A DNA stretch of 64,000 nucleotides, from the NCBI GenBank assembly GCA_033032865.1, contig JAWHQI010000019.1, positions 18,518,001 through 18,582,000 on the forward strand, read 5' to 3'. This DNA is from Dactylorhiza incarnata. Its lineage: Eukaryota; Streptophyta; Magnoliopsida; Asparagales; Orchidaceae. A program made the translations under genes and the position numbers. Under the pieces are notes generated by a model, which was not told the DNA's origin, did no database searches, and was given only the letters and a program-made list of their open reading frames with translations. Every line of letters starts with the position of its first letter. Positions within the stretch are counted from its first letter, which is position 1. Below are positions 11,377-20,347 of the stretch, piece after piece.

Positions 11377-11867
11377 TGTTGGGTATTGTAGCCACAATTA
11401 CCTTGATTTGAAGAAGTGTCCCTTGAACTAAGATGAATTAACATTGTATTTGATATTGCTATCTAGTGTGTGTTTGCAGGTTTTAACTGGCTAAGTACAA
11501 ACCAATGTAAGGTTTCAATGAGTCATTAAACAGAGGCCTATGCAATGTAATTCCTTATTGTATGGACCAAGGTGTTGACTCATATGGAATATCTCTATTG
11601 GGATGTACTTCATATTCAAACACAAAGGAAGAGCTAAGAGAAAGTTCTTGTTTGATTTTAATTAGAAGGAAAAATGGTTTGAGTAAGAATTCGGCTATAG
11701 GCTTTGAAACATATAGGCAAATTCGGCTAAACCATTTCAAGAAGGCAGAAAATTCCCTAAGTAAACATTAGACAAATTTGTCTAAAGACTCTCTCGATTC
11801 CAGCTATTTAAATTCGACGAATTCGGTTAATGATGTTCAGATATATCATTTAGCCGAATCTGTATTT

Positions 11868-12112
11868 GGGGCATTCGTTTAACTCCGTTCGACGAATTGA
11901 AGAGTGTTCGTCGAACGCAGAAAATTAGTCATTCGCCGAACGCAGATAGTTGGTCGTTCGTCGAACGCAGATAATTGGCCGTTCGTCAAACGCAGAGCTT
12001 TGGTCGTTCGTCGAGCGCAGATCTTTGGCCATTCATCGAACGCATTGTTTTGGCGAGTTCGTTGAACACTGTTTGCTAAAGTTTCTGTGCTGTTTCAAAT
12101 CTTGTCTGTTCG
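11868..12112. repeat. RT4 U3 palindrome array (CGTTCG-T-CGAACG)
   Basis: About seven units of roughly 30 bases are built on TTCGTCGAACGCAGA, whose core is a 6-bp inverted repeat around one base. It ends about 230 bases before the TATA box. The 17-mer GGCCGTTCGTCAAACGC is also present in RT7 at 52238-52254. Confidence 0.8.
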
Positions 12113-12343
12113 ACGATTTCGACTAAAGGTCCTCTCGATTTTAGCTAATGCCATTAGACGAATTCGGCTATTGTCTTTAAGCGAATTCGGTTAATGAGAT
12201 ATTTTGGCTATTCCATTTAGTCGAATCGGACAAGCTGTGTTTTCGGCTCAGTTCGACGGCTTAAACTTTTGGGGCTTCCTCCATGTAAAGTACACGTGGT
12301 GTCTATCCCGCAAGTCTTGTTTCTCGCCGTTAGAAGAAGGATC

Positions 12344-12351
12344 TATAAATA
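12344..12351 (+). promoter_or_regulatory. RT4 TATA box
   Basis: CTATAAATAGC in a GC-richer setting, 970 bases into the LTR. Transcription is inferred to start about 30 bases later, which places the hairpin array in the transcribed leader. Confidence 0.6.
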
Positions 12352-12729
12352 GCTAAGGGTTATTAACTTAAAACCCTAATCGTGAAACTGAATCTCTCGC
12401 AAACCTTTGCCTGTCGGCCGATTATTCTCGCACAAATCCTTCGTATCCGACAAAGAAAGTTATTCACGATTCTTCTTAAAGAAAAGAGAAAACTATATCT
12501 CTGATTCCAGATTTCTTCAAGTCCTTTTTCAGATCTAGTTTTCTCTAAAGTTTCAGATCAAGCTTTCAAGGGAAGATTTCTTCTTCCTCTTTCAAGATCC
12601 AGATTTCTATTTCATTCAAGGAAGAAGAAGATCTATCTTTTTTAGATCTGAATAAGTCAAGTATCCAGAAGATTTTAAGAAGATTGTTTTTCAATCTAAA
12701 GTTTTGTAAAAAATCTTTTACATATCTTT

Positions 12730-12908
12730 GTAGGAGAGTTATTTCCGAGTTGTAGGAAGTTTGCTTCCGAGCTAGTAGGAGTTTTACTCCGAGTTGTAGG
12801 AGCCTTGTCTCCAGGTTTGTAGGAAGTTTACCTTCCGAGTTTGTAGGAGCTTTGTCTCCGAGTTGTAAGATTGGTGACTCCGAGTTGTAGGATTATTCTT
12901 AATCCGAG
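12730..12908 (+). repeat. RT4 U5 tandem hairpin array with covarying stems
   Basis: Eight units of about 22 bases each start GTAGGA or GTAAGA. Seven form a short stem around a 3-6 base loop. Stems are GGAGA/TTTCC, GGAAG/CTTCC (twice), GGAGT/ACTCC, GGAG/CTCC (twice) and GGATTA/TAATCC; only the seventh unit is broken. The stem bases change in compensating pairs between units. RT9 has the matching array. Confidence 0.75.
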
Positions 12909-13126
12909 ATCAGTGAAGTAGCCTAGTCTAGCCGGGCGTGCTAGATAGGTGAGGTGGAAAGTGGACTACCCAAGATCGGGGAACCACTATAAATCCTTGT
13001 GTTGTGATGTACCCTTTTGGTTTCTGTGCGCTTTATTTCTCATATTTTTAATTCCGCAAAAAGCCATAGAATCCACCTATTCACCCCCCTCTAGGTGATT
13101 TAGGTAGGAAACTAGATACTTTCAAT

Positions 13127-13140
13127 TGGTATCAGGGGAG
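13127..13140 (+). other. RT4 primer binding site, tRNA-iMet type
   Basis: TGGTATCAGGGGAG, two bases after the LTR end. RT9 has TGGTATCAGAGCTAGG at the same place. Confidence 0.8.
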
Positions 13141-13200
13141 GTTGTTCACTAAGGGTTAACACCTTGAACAAGATCTTTATATCTAGTTGCAAGAGCAAGC

Positions 13201-14304
13201 ATGTCTGGAATGGAAAGATCCAAGGATTCGATCAAGTTGCCCTTCTGCTCTAAGGAGAACTTCCCCATGTGGAAGGAAAGAGTGAAGTTCTACATGGAAG
13301 CCACCGACCTGAGAATTTTTTAGATAGTTGAGGAAGGTCCCCATGTTCCTATGAAGCCATCTTCAATAAATTCAGCTATTATGATTCCCAAGAAGATGTT
13401 GGAACTAGACAAAGATGAGATTTCTCTCGTCGCCTTGGACAAGAAGGCAAAGAACATCATTTCCAGTGCAGTGGATGACTCTATGTTGCAAAATCTTATA
13501 CACTGCAAGTCTGCCAAGGAGATGTGGGATTCCATAGTTGTTCTTATGGAAGCTACAGAAGAAGTGAGGGATGATCGACGATCATTGCTAAACCAAGAAT
13601 ATGAAGCATTCAAGCAAGATCCAAGAGACTCCATTTCTGATACTTATGAGAAGTTCTTTAAGATCGTAAATGGTCTTAGGAATTAGGATCGAGAATTCAC
13701 TGTCAGAGAATTGAATGACAAGTTCTTGAGATCCCTGACGAAAGAATGGGATACTAAGGCAATTGCCATCCCGAAATTCGGAAAGTTGGCTACGATGGAG
13801 CCACAGATTCTGTTCAGAAAGCTTCTATCCCATGAGCTCAAGCTGAGTATCAAAAAAGCTGAAGAATAAGGATGCTCGACCTCTGGAAGGGAGAAGTCTG
13901 TGGCACTAAAGGCTAAAGAATCAAGAAGAAGTAAAGCTATATCATTTGTCAGGAGACAATCCTCAGATGAAGATGATGAATCAGATGCTTGCCCCTCAAG
14001 CTCTGATATGTCTGATGGAGAATTCTCTTCACTCTCAAAGAAATTCAAGAGGTTGCTCAAAAAAAGAATCCAAAGGAAAAGTCAGTCCTCATCAGATCAT
14101 AGGAGATCAAGGCATGATGATGATCATCACAAGAAGGAACACAACAACGACAGGTATAAAACTAAACCGAATAAACAAATTTCGACTGATATAATTTGCT
14201 ATTGTTGTAATAATCCAGGGCATTTAAGTACGGAATGCCCATACAAGAAGAAAGAAGAATCGAGGAAGGAAGAGAAGAAATCTTTCATAGGAAAGAAGAA
14301 AGAA
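13201..14304 (+). pseudogene. gag: RT4 gag, N-terminal part
   Basis: The start ATG at 13201 matches the internal MSG start of the RT9 gag. The frame gives the Copia gag domain (motifs FPMWKER and KEMWDS) and a first zinc knuckle CYCCNNPGHLSTEC near 14200. The protein would coat and package element RNA. In-frame stops occur at 13321, 13684 and 13867, all where RT9 has sense codons, so it is not translatable. RT5 enters at 14305 with duplication of aagaa, and the frame resumes at 21662. Confidence 0.9.
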
Positions 14305-14341
14305 TGAAAGTGCACAGTTAACCTCACCAGAATTCTCTAGA

Positions 14342-14365
14342 GGGGGGGGGGGGGGGGGGGGGGGG
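14342..14365. repeat. Homopolymer of 24 G
   Basis: It lies in a CTAGAG-(G)n-TGAATAG context near the LTR terminus. The same context has G5 to G6 in the RT9 LTRs and GGCGGG in the other RT5 LTR, so this site is hypervariable. Assembly error in the exact length is possible. Confidence 0.9.
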
Positions 14366-14404
14366 TGAATAGAGATTTAAAAGTGCTTTGTGCAAAGTTA
14401 CCAA

Positions 14405-14424
14405 ATATATATATATATATATAT
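14405..14424. repeat. (AT)n microsatellite in RT5 3' LTR
   Basis: About 10 AT units; the partner LTR has about 7 at 20431-20443. Confidence 0.9.
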
Positions 14425-14594
14425 GTGTAATAATCTCAGAGTTAAGCTTCCCACACACACTAACAAGAATTAAGTAAATAAAGAAAGAAATAGCAAAATG
14501 AAAATCACAGCACAACACAAAGAAATATAGTGGTTCCCCAAACTTTGGGTAGTCCACTCTTCTACCGCCTTGGTAGGAATTCACTATCTTGTAC

Positions 14595-14654
14595 TGAGTC
14601 TTTTGATAAGGAGACTCTTAGAACCAGCCTTAGTCTTTTGATAAGGAGACTCTT
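14595..14654 (-). repeat. RT5 U5 hairpin pair (3' LTR copy)
   Basis: Two copies of a roughly 36-base unit, each with an AGTCT/AGACT stem and a 10-base loop. They are enclosed by TTGTACTG and CAGTACAA, which can pair to give a three-way junction. The second stem is one base pair shorter here than in the 5' LTR copy at 20610-20688. Confidence 0.65.
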
Positions 14655-15044
14655 AGAACCAGTACAACTGAATTTTTTGAAGAGAGATTCTAAAAACTCT
14701 TTTACACAGTTTAAAAATGAAATGAAGATAAGGAGAAGAAGTAGAAGAAGTAATTTAAACAAGAAAGAATCTTCTTCCTAGCAAGAAGATTAGAAGAACA
14801 CGCAATAGTGAATGAAATCTCTCTTCTATAGTGAGAAGGAGATTGTAGGCCTTTTTCTCTTTCAATGAGAACTATCAGAGATTGCAGCAGTATGGCTTCA
14901 GAAGGAGAAGAAGAAGAAGGCTTGTTGTTGGCTTCAGCACACTATCACTTTTCTCAATTTTCTCTCTTTTCTCTTGGGAGCTTTTCCTCTATTTCAAATG
15001 GATGGAGTGGATCACTGCTTCTTCATTTCTGCCGACTTCCCTCT

Positions 15045-15052
15045 TATTTATA
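15045..15052 (-). promoter_or_regulatory. RT5 3' LTR TATA box
   Basis: TATAAATA on the minus strand. The 5' LTR copy is at 21067-21074. The palindrome array lies upstream and the U5 hairpins downstream, the same order as in RT4 and RT9. Confidence 0.55.
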
Positions 15053-15324
15053 GCATTGTTTATTCAAAGAATACTATAGGAAAATAATCAATTAGCAGTT
15101 AGAGAAATAGTAAGAGAGAAAAGATTCCATAATCAATATTTCTATAGAATGAAAGAGATTATTCTGATTTCAAATAATATCCATAATACACTTAATCAAT
15201 TTAGCCAAGAATCAATTAGAAGGAAAGACTGATTCAGAACGGCTATAAAAGAATAATATAATTCCATAAGAATCAGATCTACAAAAAGAAGGAAAGAGAT
15301 CTGGCGTGTTTTGAATCTGACATA

Positions 15325-15548
15325 GAAATCGAAGTGCGTCGATTACTATTCGACGGAAGCGTCGATTTCAGACTGGCTGGACGTCGAGAGAATAATATGG
15401 AATGTGCGTCGATTAAGATACGTCGACTTCACTAGATGCGTCGACTAGAAGTCAGAGTTACGTCGAATTCTGTTTAGAGTTACTTCGACTCTTTCTGAGA
15501 GGAACGTCGACTGTACTTCGACGTTGCGTCGAATACTATTCGACGCAT
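15325..15548. repeat. RT5 U3 CGTCGA/TCGACG array (3' LTR)
   Basis: About a dozen CGTCGA or TCGAC cores occur, many as inverted pairs such as GCGTCGA...TCGACGC around 15527-15546. The 5' LTR copy spans 21345-21590. Similar cores recur inside the element at 17682-17880 and 18283-18482. Confidence 0.75.
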
Positions 15549-15619
15549 ATTTACTTAGACTAACTTTTCATTCTTAGAATCTACTCATTTAGGGGTTAAG
15601 AAAAATCACTTCCCCAACA

Positions 15620-15632
15620 ATCTCCCCCTATT
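15620..15632 (-). other. RT5 polypurine tract
   Basis: Minus strand AATAGGGGGAGAT directly before the 3' LTR; RT9 has the same tract at 39658-39670. It is bracketed by the inverted repeat GGGTTAAG (15593-15600) and CTTAACCC (15636-15643). Confidence 0.8.
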
Positions 15633-15794
15633 TGCCTTAACCCTTTTCAGAGAGAAATTGTACCAGCCACATCAAGGCATTTATATAGAAAAGAAATATG
15701 TTAAGTAATCAGAAGAAGGTAGAATCATATACACAGACTTCATAAACAGTATTTTAAGCATGGATGATAAATATAAAGTATTTTGTTCAACACA

Positions 15795-17575
15795 TCACTC
15801 AGGAGGGGTATGAGGAGTTTTTCTTTTCCTAGTGAATACTAAAGTTTTTGGAGAAGTGGGTTGCTCCTTCTCAGTAACAGGTGGTTCACTCAGCTCCCCC
15901 TGAGTCACAGCAGTTTGCTCCCCCTGAAATGGAACTTCCTTTTCTTCTACATTTACCTTTTTAGTTTCTTTCTCAGCTCCATCTTCAGTATTTGGCTCCC
16001 CCTGAGCTTCAGCTTCTTTTTCTTTCTCTCCTATAGCTTCTTCAGCATCAGTTTCCTTTTCAACTTCTTTCTCTGCTCTACTAGCCTCCCCTTGAAGGAG
16101 AACTACTTATTGGGCAGCTTCTATTGCTATAGTGAGTATACCTGTTATCTGTTCTTCAATATGTAGCTTAGGTACAACTTCATTTCCAATGGTCTTGAGT
16201 AGATCAGTTTTTGAAGTAGGAAGGGACTTTTGTGAGAGAGATTTGTGACTTGAGGACCGCTCTTCATCTAATTTCTCCCCCTTCTTGACCTTCTTAGCCA
16301 AGGAGGTTAAGAAATACTTGGTCACTTTAGAGGAAGAGACAGAGGTCTTCAAGCTTTGCACAGAGGCATTGACCCCATCTATTTGGGTTTGCATGTGCAT
16401 GATGGAGGAGTGAATTTGAGAGCATTGTCCATCCAGCATGTCCTAAAATTTTTGGGCTACTGACTGGATACACTGGGTGATGAGGATTTCAGTGGATGGA
16501 GATGGTTCATGTTGTGTTGGAGGAGGAGGAGATAATGGAGGAGGAGGAGATAATGGTGGAGGTGTATGTGATGAAGGTGGAGAGGGAACTGTATCATTTT
16601 GATGAGGTGTATTTGATGGAGGAGGTGGAGGAATAGAGGAGGGTTGAGCAGGTGATTGAGTTGGTATTTGTGAAAGTGTGGATGATGGTGGTACAGAAGA
16701 GATGTCTGTATGAGGAGGAGGAGTAGGAGGTGAAGATGGATGAGCAGGAGAGTTAGGAGGAGATGGAGTCCTTTCAGGAATGGCACCAGGCTTGGGGATT
16801 TGCCTGGTCCATTTTGAGAAGAGAGCAATGGACATCCTTTTGCCAGGAGGGATGGGAATTCCTTTTGACCTGCATAGGTCAGGGAAGGAGTGGAAAAGTA
16901 CCTGACTCATAATTCTCATGTAAGCATTTTCTTTGTGAGAATATTTGTACCCTATCATTTTGAGTATGCAGCTGGCCCAGTCTACTTTCTTCTTCAGTAC
17001 AAGTGCCCCCATGATGTTCAGTTGCTGCTTGGGCACTGCATCATGGGCAGAGATCTTACATAGTAGTACTTTTCCTACTATGTCTGCCAGTAGCCTATAC
17101 TCATCAGAAAAATCTATTTTCTTCAGATGGATTGGTCTATCTTTGGAGAACTTCATGGTGATTAACAGACTTTTGATTTCATCAGGGGTGAGTTCCACAG
17201 GTTCATCACCTGATAAGGGAATGATGAAGGAGATTAATTTAGTTACTCTCTAGGGAATAATTTGCTTTCCCCTTTTTTATTTGAACAAAGATAGTGTTGG
17301 TATGTACCTGATGGGAGATCAAAAGTGTTCCTAAGGTGTTCTGCAGAGATTGAGACAGGTGTCTCATAGATTGTTCCCATGATTTCTCCTTGCTCAGATA
17401 TCTGAACATTATTCATTAACTCTGTGAGTTCAGTTTCTAGGAGTTTGCATCTTGTGGAAATGAGTTTATCTTGGCCGGCTTCAGTGGAAAGAGCTATGAT
17501 GCTCTTATAGTTTTCGGCGGCAGCTTGGAAGGATTCAAGATCAATGTCGAAACCAGAGTTGATCTTAGGAGCCAT
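15795..17575 (-). pseudogene. RT5 additional ORF downstream of the pol position (env-like/aORF)
   Basis: The start is MAPK at 17575, the same start as the RT9 additional ORF. The frame is broken by a frameshift near 17245 and in-frame stops at about 16440 (TAG) and 16105 (TAA), but reads on to a TGA at 15795-15797. Order: an alpha-rich domain with GKVLLCK-I-SAHD near 17050; a Pro-rich linker of PP, PS and PH repeats (about 16500-16750); a helical segment (about 16150-16440); and a Lys/Glu-rich tail with repeated QGE. I see no signal peptide, transmembrane segment or glycoprotein feature. It is homologous to RT9 39854-42376. Function unknown; the envelope label used for Sireviruses is not supported by what I can see. 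Confidence 0.75.
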
Positions 17576-17681
17576 TTTAGGTTAGTGAGAGAGAGGAAGA
17601 AATGGCTGGACTGAGGAGGAAGAGGATGAAGGATGCAGTGAGCTTGCAAATTTCTAACGGAAGAGTTTATTTAAGTCAGGT

Positions 17682-17880
17682 GAAACGTCGAAACGAGACA
17701 CAATTCAAGGCTTATTCGGTACCTTAGTAGATGCGACCAAAATTTTTTTAGTGTTGCCGCACTTTTTCATGAAGTCGACATTACGTTTAGTGGAATTCGA
17801 CGTAAACATCGATATAGTTTGAGTTGAGAAGATAGGGTCTCCTATCAACGTATGAGTCGATTTAAGAAATCGATGTGAGT
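17682..17880. repeat. CGTCGA-type cores inside RT5, first cluster
   Basis: Scattered cores (ACGTCGAA, TTCGACG, ATCGATG) occur in the spacer upstream of the additional ORF, on the side where pol would lie. They resemble the LTR array of the same element. Confidence 0.45.
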
Positions 17881-17957
17881 TTTACTTTGTCTGAAGATTC
17901 CAGGTTTTTCTTGAGGGATTCTTTCTTCCTAATCCTAAAGTTTTCTAAGTTACCCTA

Positions 17958-20217
17958 GGACTAATTTTATGAACAATTTGATTGATTATGCCAACACTGT
18001 TTGGCAGTGTGGCCAATTTTATTGCAGATATAACACCTAATTGTCTTTAGATTAAGAGAATTTGAGTTTTGAGAGGGATAGAAGTGTTGATTAGGATAAA
18101 AATTTTGATTAGGGTAAAAGCTTTGATTAGGATAGAAATTTTGATTAGGATAAAAGTTTTGATTTTGATCAGGATGAATGGGTCCTGAATGGGGGTTAAG
18201 ATAGAAATTTTTGAAGTATAGCTATGTCCTGTTTTTAAGTTGCTCTGAGGTATTATGTGTCGATAACTATTCATTGTATGTTAAGAGTTGCATCGATATA
18301 TATTCGGCGCTTTCTCTAGATTGAGTTGATCTGAGATCGATGCATGGAAATAGTTACGTCGATTGTAAGTCAACGTACTTTTATTCATGCGTCGATTTGA
18401 GGTCGAAACATCTGAGAGATTGCGTCAAGTATAATTCGACATACTATCATTCATGCGTCGATATGAAGTCGACGCAATTGTGTCTTCACAGATTTTATTT
18501 TTCCCTTTTTCTGATTGGAGTTTTGTTTCTTTATAACTTGTTTCTTTTGGCATAGTTGCTTTCTCAGAGGTAGTTTGAGAGTCTTCTTCTGAATTTATTG
18601 ATTTGATGGGTTTAGTGAATTTAACAGGGCTCATCCAAACAGGTTTGGTAGATGGTATTGAACTAGTTGAAGGATCAGCACCTAACCCCAGATTCTTATG
18701 TCTAATTATTTGTTTTTCAGTGATTTCTTTAAGTGTTTGGCTTCTGACTTTTATAGATTCTTCAAAAGCTTTTGCCTGGGATACCTTATTCTTAGGAGTT
18801 GTTTTTCTGCTTTAGCACTATCAATTTCCTTTTCTGTTTTATAGATTTTATACCTTAGTTCATAATTTTTTGAACATGTATCCTCTATTTTTCTCATATT
18901 AATTTGTTCTTTTAGATACTTAATTTCTTGTTTAGCTTTTAGTTGATCTAAACAGAGTCTTTCAAAATCATTTTTAAAATAATCACTTAGAAAATCTATT
19001 TCATCAAAAATGTTTACCTCATCCTTATCCTCAGATTCCTCTATGAGAATAAGGCTATTTGCTTTTGCTGTTGAAGAGATGCTTCCTTCTGATCCTGTTT
19101 CACTCCATGAATCAGAAACACATTCTTCTTCTGTGCTTCAAAGAGCCATTAAGCATAGGTCTTCTTGCTTAGACTCTTCATTGTCACTTTTAGATGAAGT
19201 GTTGTCTTCAGAATCTGTCTCACTCCAAGCTTCTGCAATAAAGCCTCTTTCTTTCTTCTTCCCTTTCTTCTTGAGATCTTTCTTTTTCAGATCTTTCTTT
19301 TTCTCAGCATTATCTGGACAATCTGGAGATATATGTCCAGTTTTCCTGCAGGAATAACAAACAATATCTTTGGTAGTAGTCTTATCATACCTTGATTTTG
19401 ACTCTCTCCTTCTAGACCCATCTGGTCTGGCCTATTTCTTGAATCTTCTGGCCAGGAGGCTGAATAGTTCTTCTTCAGTCACAGAGGTTTCTTCTTCTGT
19501 TGCTTTTAATGCAATATTTCTATCATCTGAAGAGGTTGAAGTGTTTTCCCTTCTTTCCTTCTCTTCTCTGGTTTTCAGTAGTTGCTCATAGGATTTGAGT
19601 TTTCCTAAGAGAGCATCTGTTGAGATTTCCTTTTGTCCTCTTGTATCTCTTATTGCCCAAATTCTTGAGTCCCATGAACTTGGGAGACTCATTAACAGTT
19701 TGTCATTGATCTCTGTGAGAGAGATTTCTCTATCCAGGCTCCTTAATTGATTGATGATCAGACTGAATCTGTCATACATCTCAGATATGCTTTCTTCATG
19801 CTTCTTTTGAAAGTTCTCATATTGCGAGATCAATAGAGCCTTTCTATCTTTCCTTCAATCAGCACTTCCTTCTACAAACTTTGTAAGAGCCTCCAAGATA
19901 TCTTTGGCTGATTCACAGTCAACAACCTTTTGAAAGATTTCATCTGAGAGGGTTGAGACAAGAATGTTTACAGCTTTTGCATCACTTATTCCTGCCTTCT
20001 TTTCTTCAACTGTCCACTCAGCCCTTGGGACAAGTGTTTGAGTCACTTTATCACTTGAGTCCTTTCTATAGGGCTTAGGAGGACCTGTCAAAATAACATT
20101 GAACAAATCTTCATCAATAGAATTCATATAGATCCTAATTCTTGTTTTCCAAAGTGCAAACTTTTCAAGGTTGCAAATTGGAGGTCTGGTGGAAGCATAA
20201 TCTTTGATTTGTGCCAT
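17958..20217 (-). pseudogene. gag: RT5 gag with two zinc knuckles and a hexapeptide repeat
   Basis: The start ATG at 20217 lies 114 bases past the primer site. The frame gives a Copia gag domain, then zinc knuckle CYSCRKTGHISPDC near 19350, then a Lys- and acid-rich region. Near the end, five copies of an N-x-FYPNQ-like hexapeptide (about 18075-18175) lead into a second knuckle CYICNKIGHTAKQC (about 17990-18035). Both knuckles fit CX2CX4HX4C. The upstream part is broken by single in-frame stops (about 19857 TGA, 19432 TAG, 19150, and a TAG near 18220) with little sign of frameshifts. The 800 bases before the repeats are hard to read and may include more breaks. RT4 and RT9 gags have the same two-knuckle layout without the hexapeptide repeat. 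Confidence 0.8.
18283..18482. repeat. CGTCGA-type cores inside RT5, second cluster
   Basis: Contains GCGTCGAT twice and GTCGACGC, spaced 40-90 bases, overlapping the degraded part of gag. Confidence 0.5.
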
Positions 20218-20235
20218 GTGAAAAATAATTTTTAG

Positions 20236-20238
<3 letters not shown>

Positions 20239-20282
<44 letters not shown>
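20239..20282. repeat. (TA)22 microsatellite in RT5 leader
   Basis: 44 bases of pure TA between the primer site and the gag ATG. It creates an Ile-Tyr run in one reading frame, which is not a protein. Confidence 0.95.
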
Positions 20283-20287
<5 letters not shown>

Positions 20288-20330
20288 GGTAGGATCTTTT
20301 TGATCAAGGAGTTAACCTTTTTAGATCTAC

Positions 20331-20345
20331 CTCCCTCTGATACCA
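20331..20345 (-). other. RT5 primer binding site, tRNA-iMet type
   Basis: TGGTATCAGAGGGAG on the minus strand, two bases inside the 5' LTR end at 20348. Confidence 0.9.
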
Positions 20346-20347
20346 AT

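Larger units (their letters stand above)
11377..13124 (+). repeat. RT4 5' LTR
   Basis: Starts TGTTGGGTATTGT and ends GATACTTTCA, the same ends as the RT9 LTRs read in reverse. Layout: palindrome array 11868-12112, TATA 12344, hairpin array 12730-12908, a C-run at 13083-13089 near the 3' end, then the primer site. Length 1748 bp. Confidence 0.9.
14305..15619 (-). repeat. RT5 3' LTR
   Basis: Minus strand TGTTGGGGAAG...CACTTTCA. It carries the CGTCGA array (15325-15548), a TATA box read on minus at 15045-15052, U5 hairpins (14595-14654) and a 24-G tract (14342-14365). The partner LTR at 20348 has only a short G-rich stretch at the last site. Confidence 0.9.

Noticed and set aside
15861..16166. 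Phe/Leu/Ser-rich possible membrane protein on +
   Set aside because: Antisense of the Lys/Glu-rich tail of the RT5 additional ORF.
16443..17253. Long frames on the + strand opposite the RT5 additional ORF
   Set aside because: They are shadows of the minus-strand frame, which has homology to RT9.
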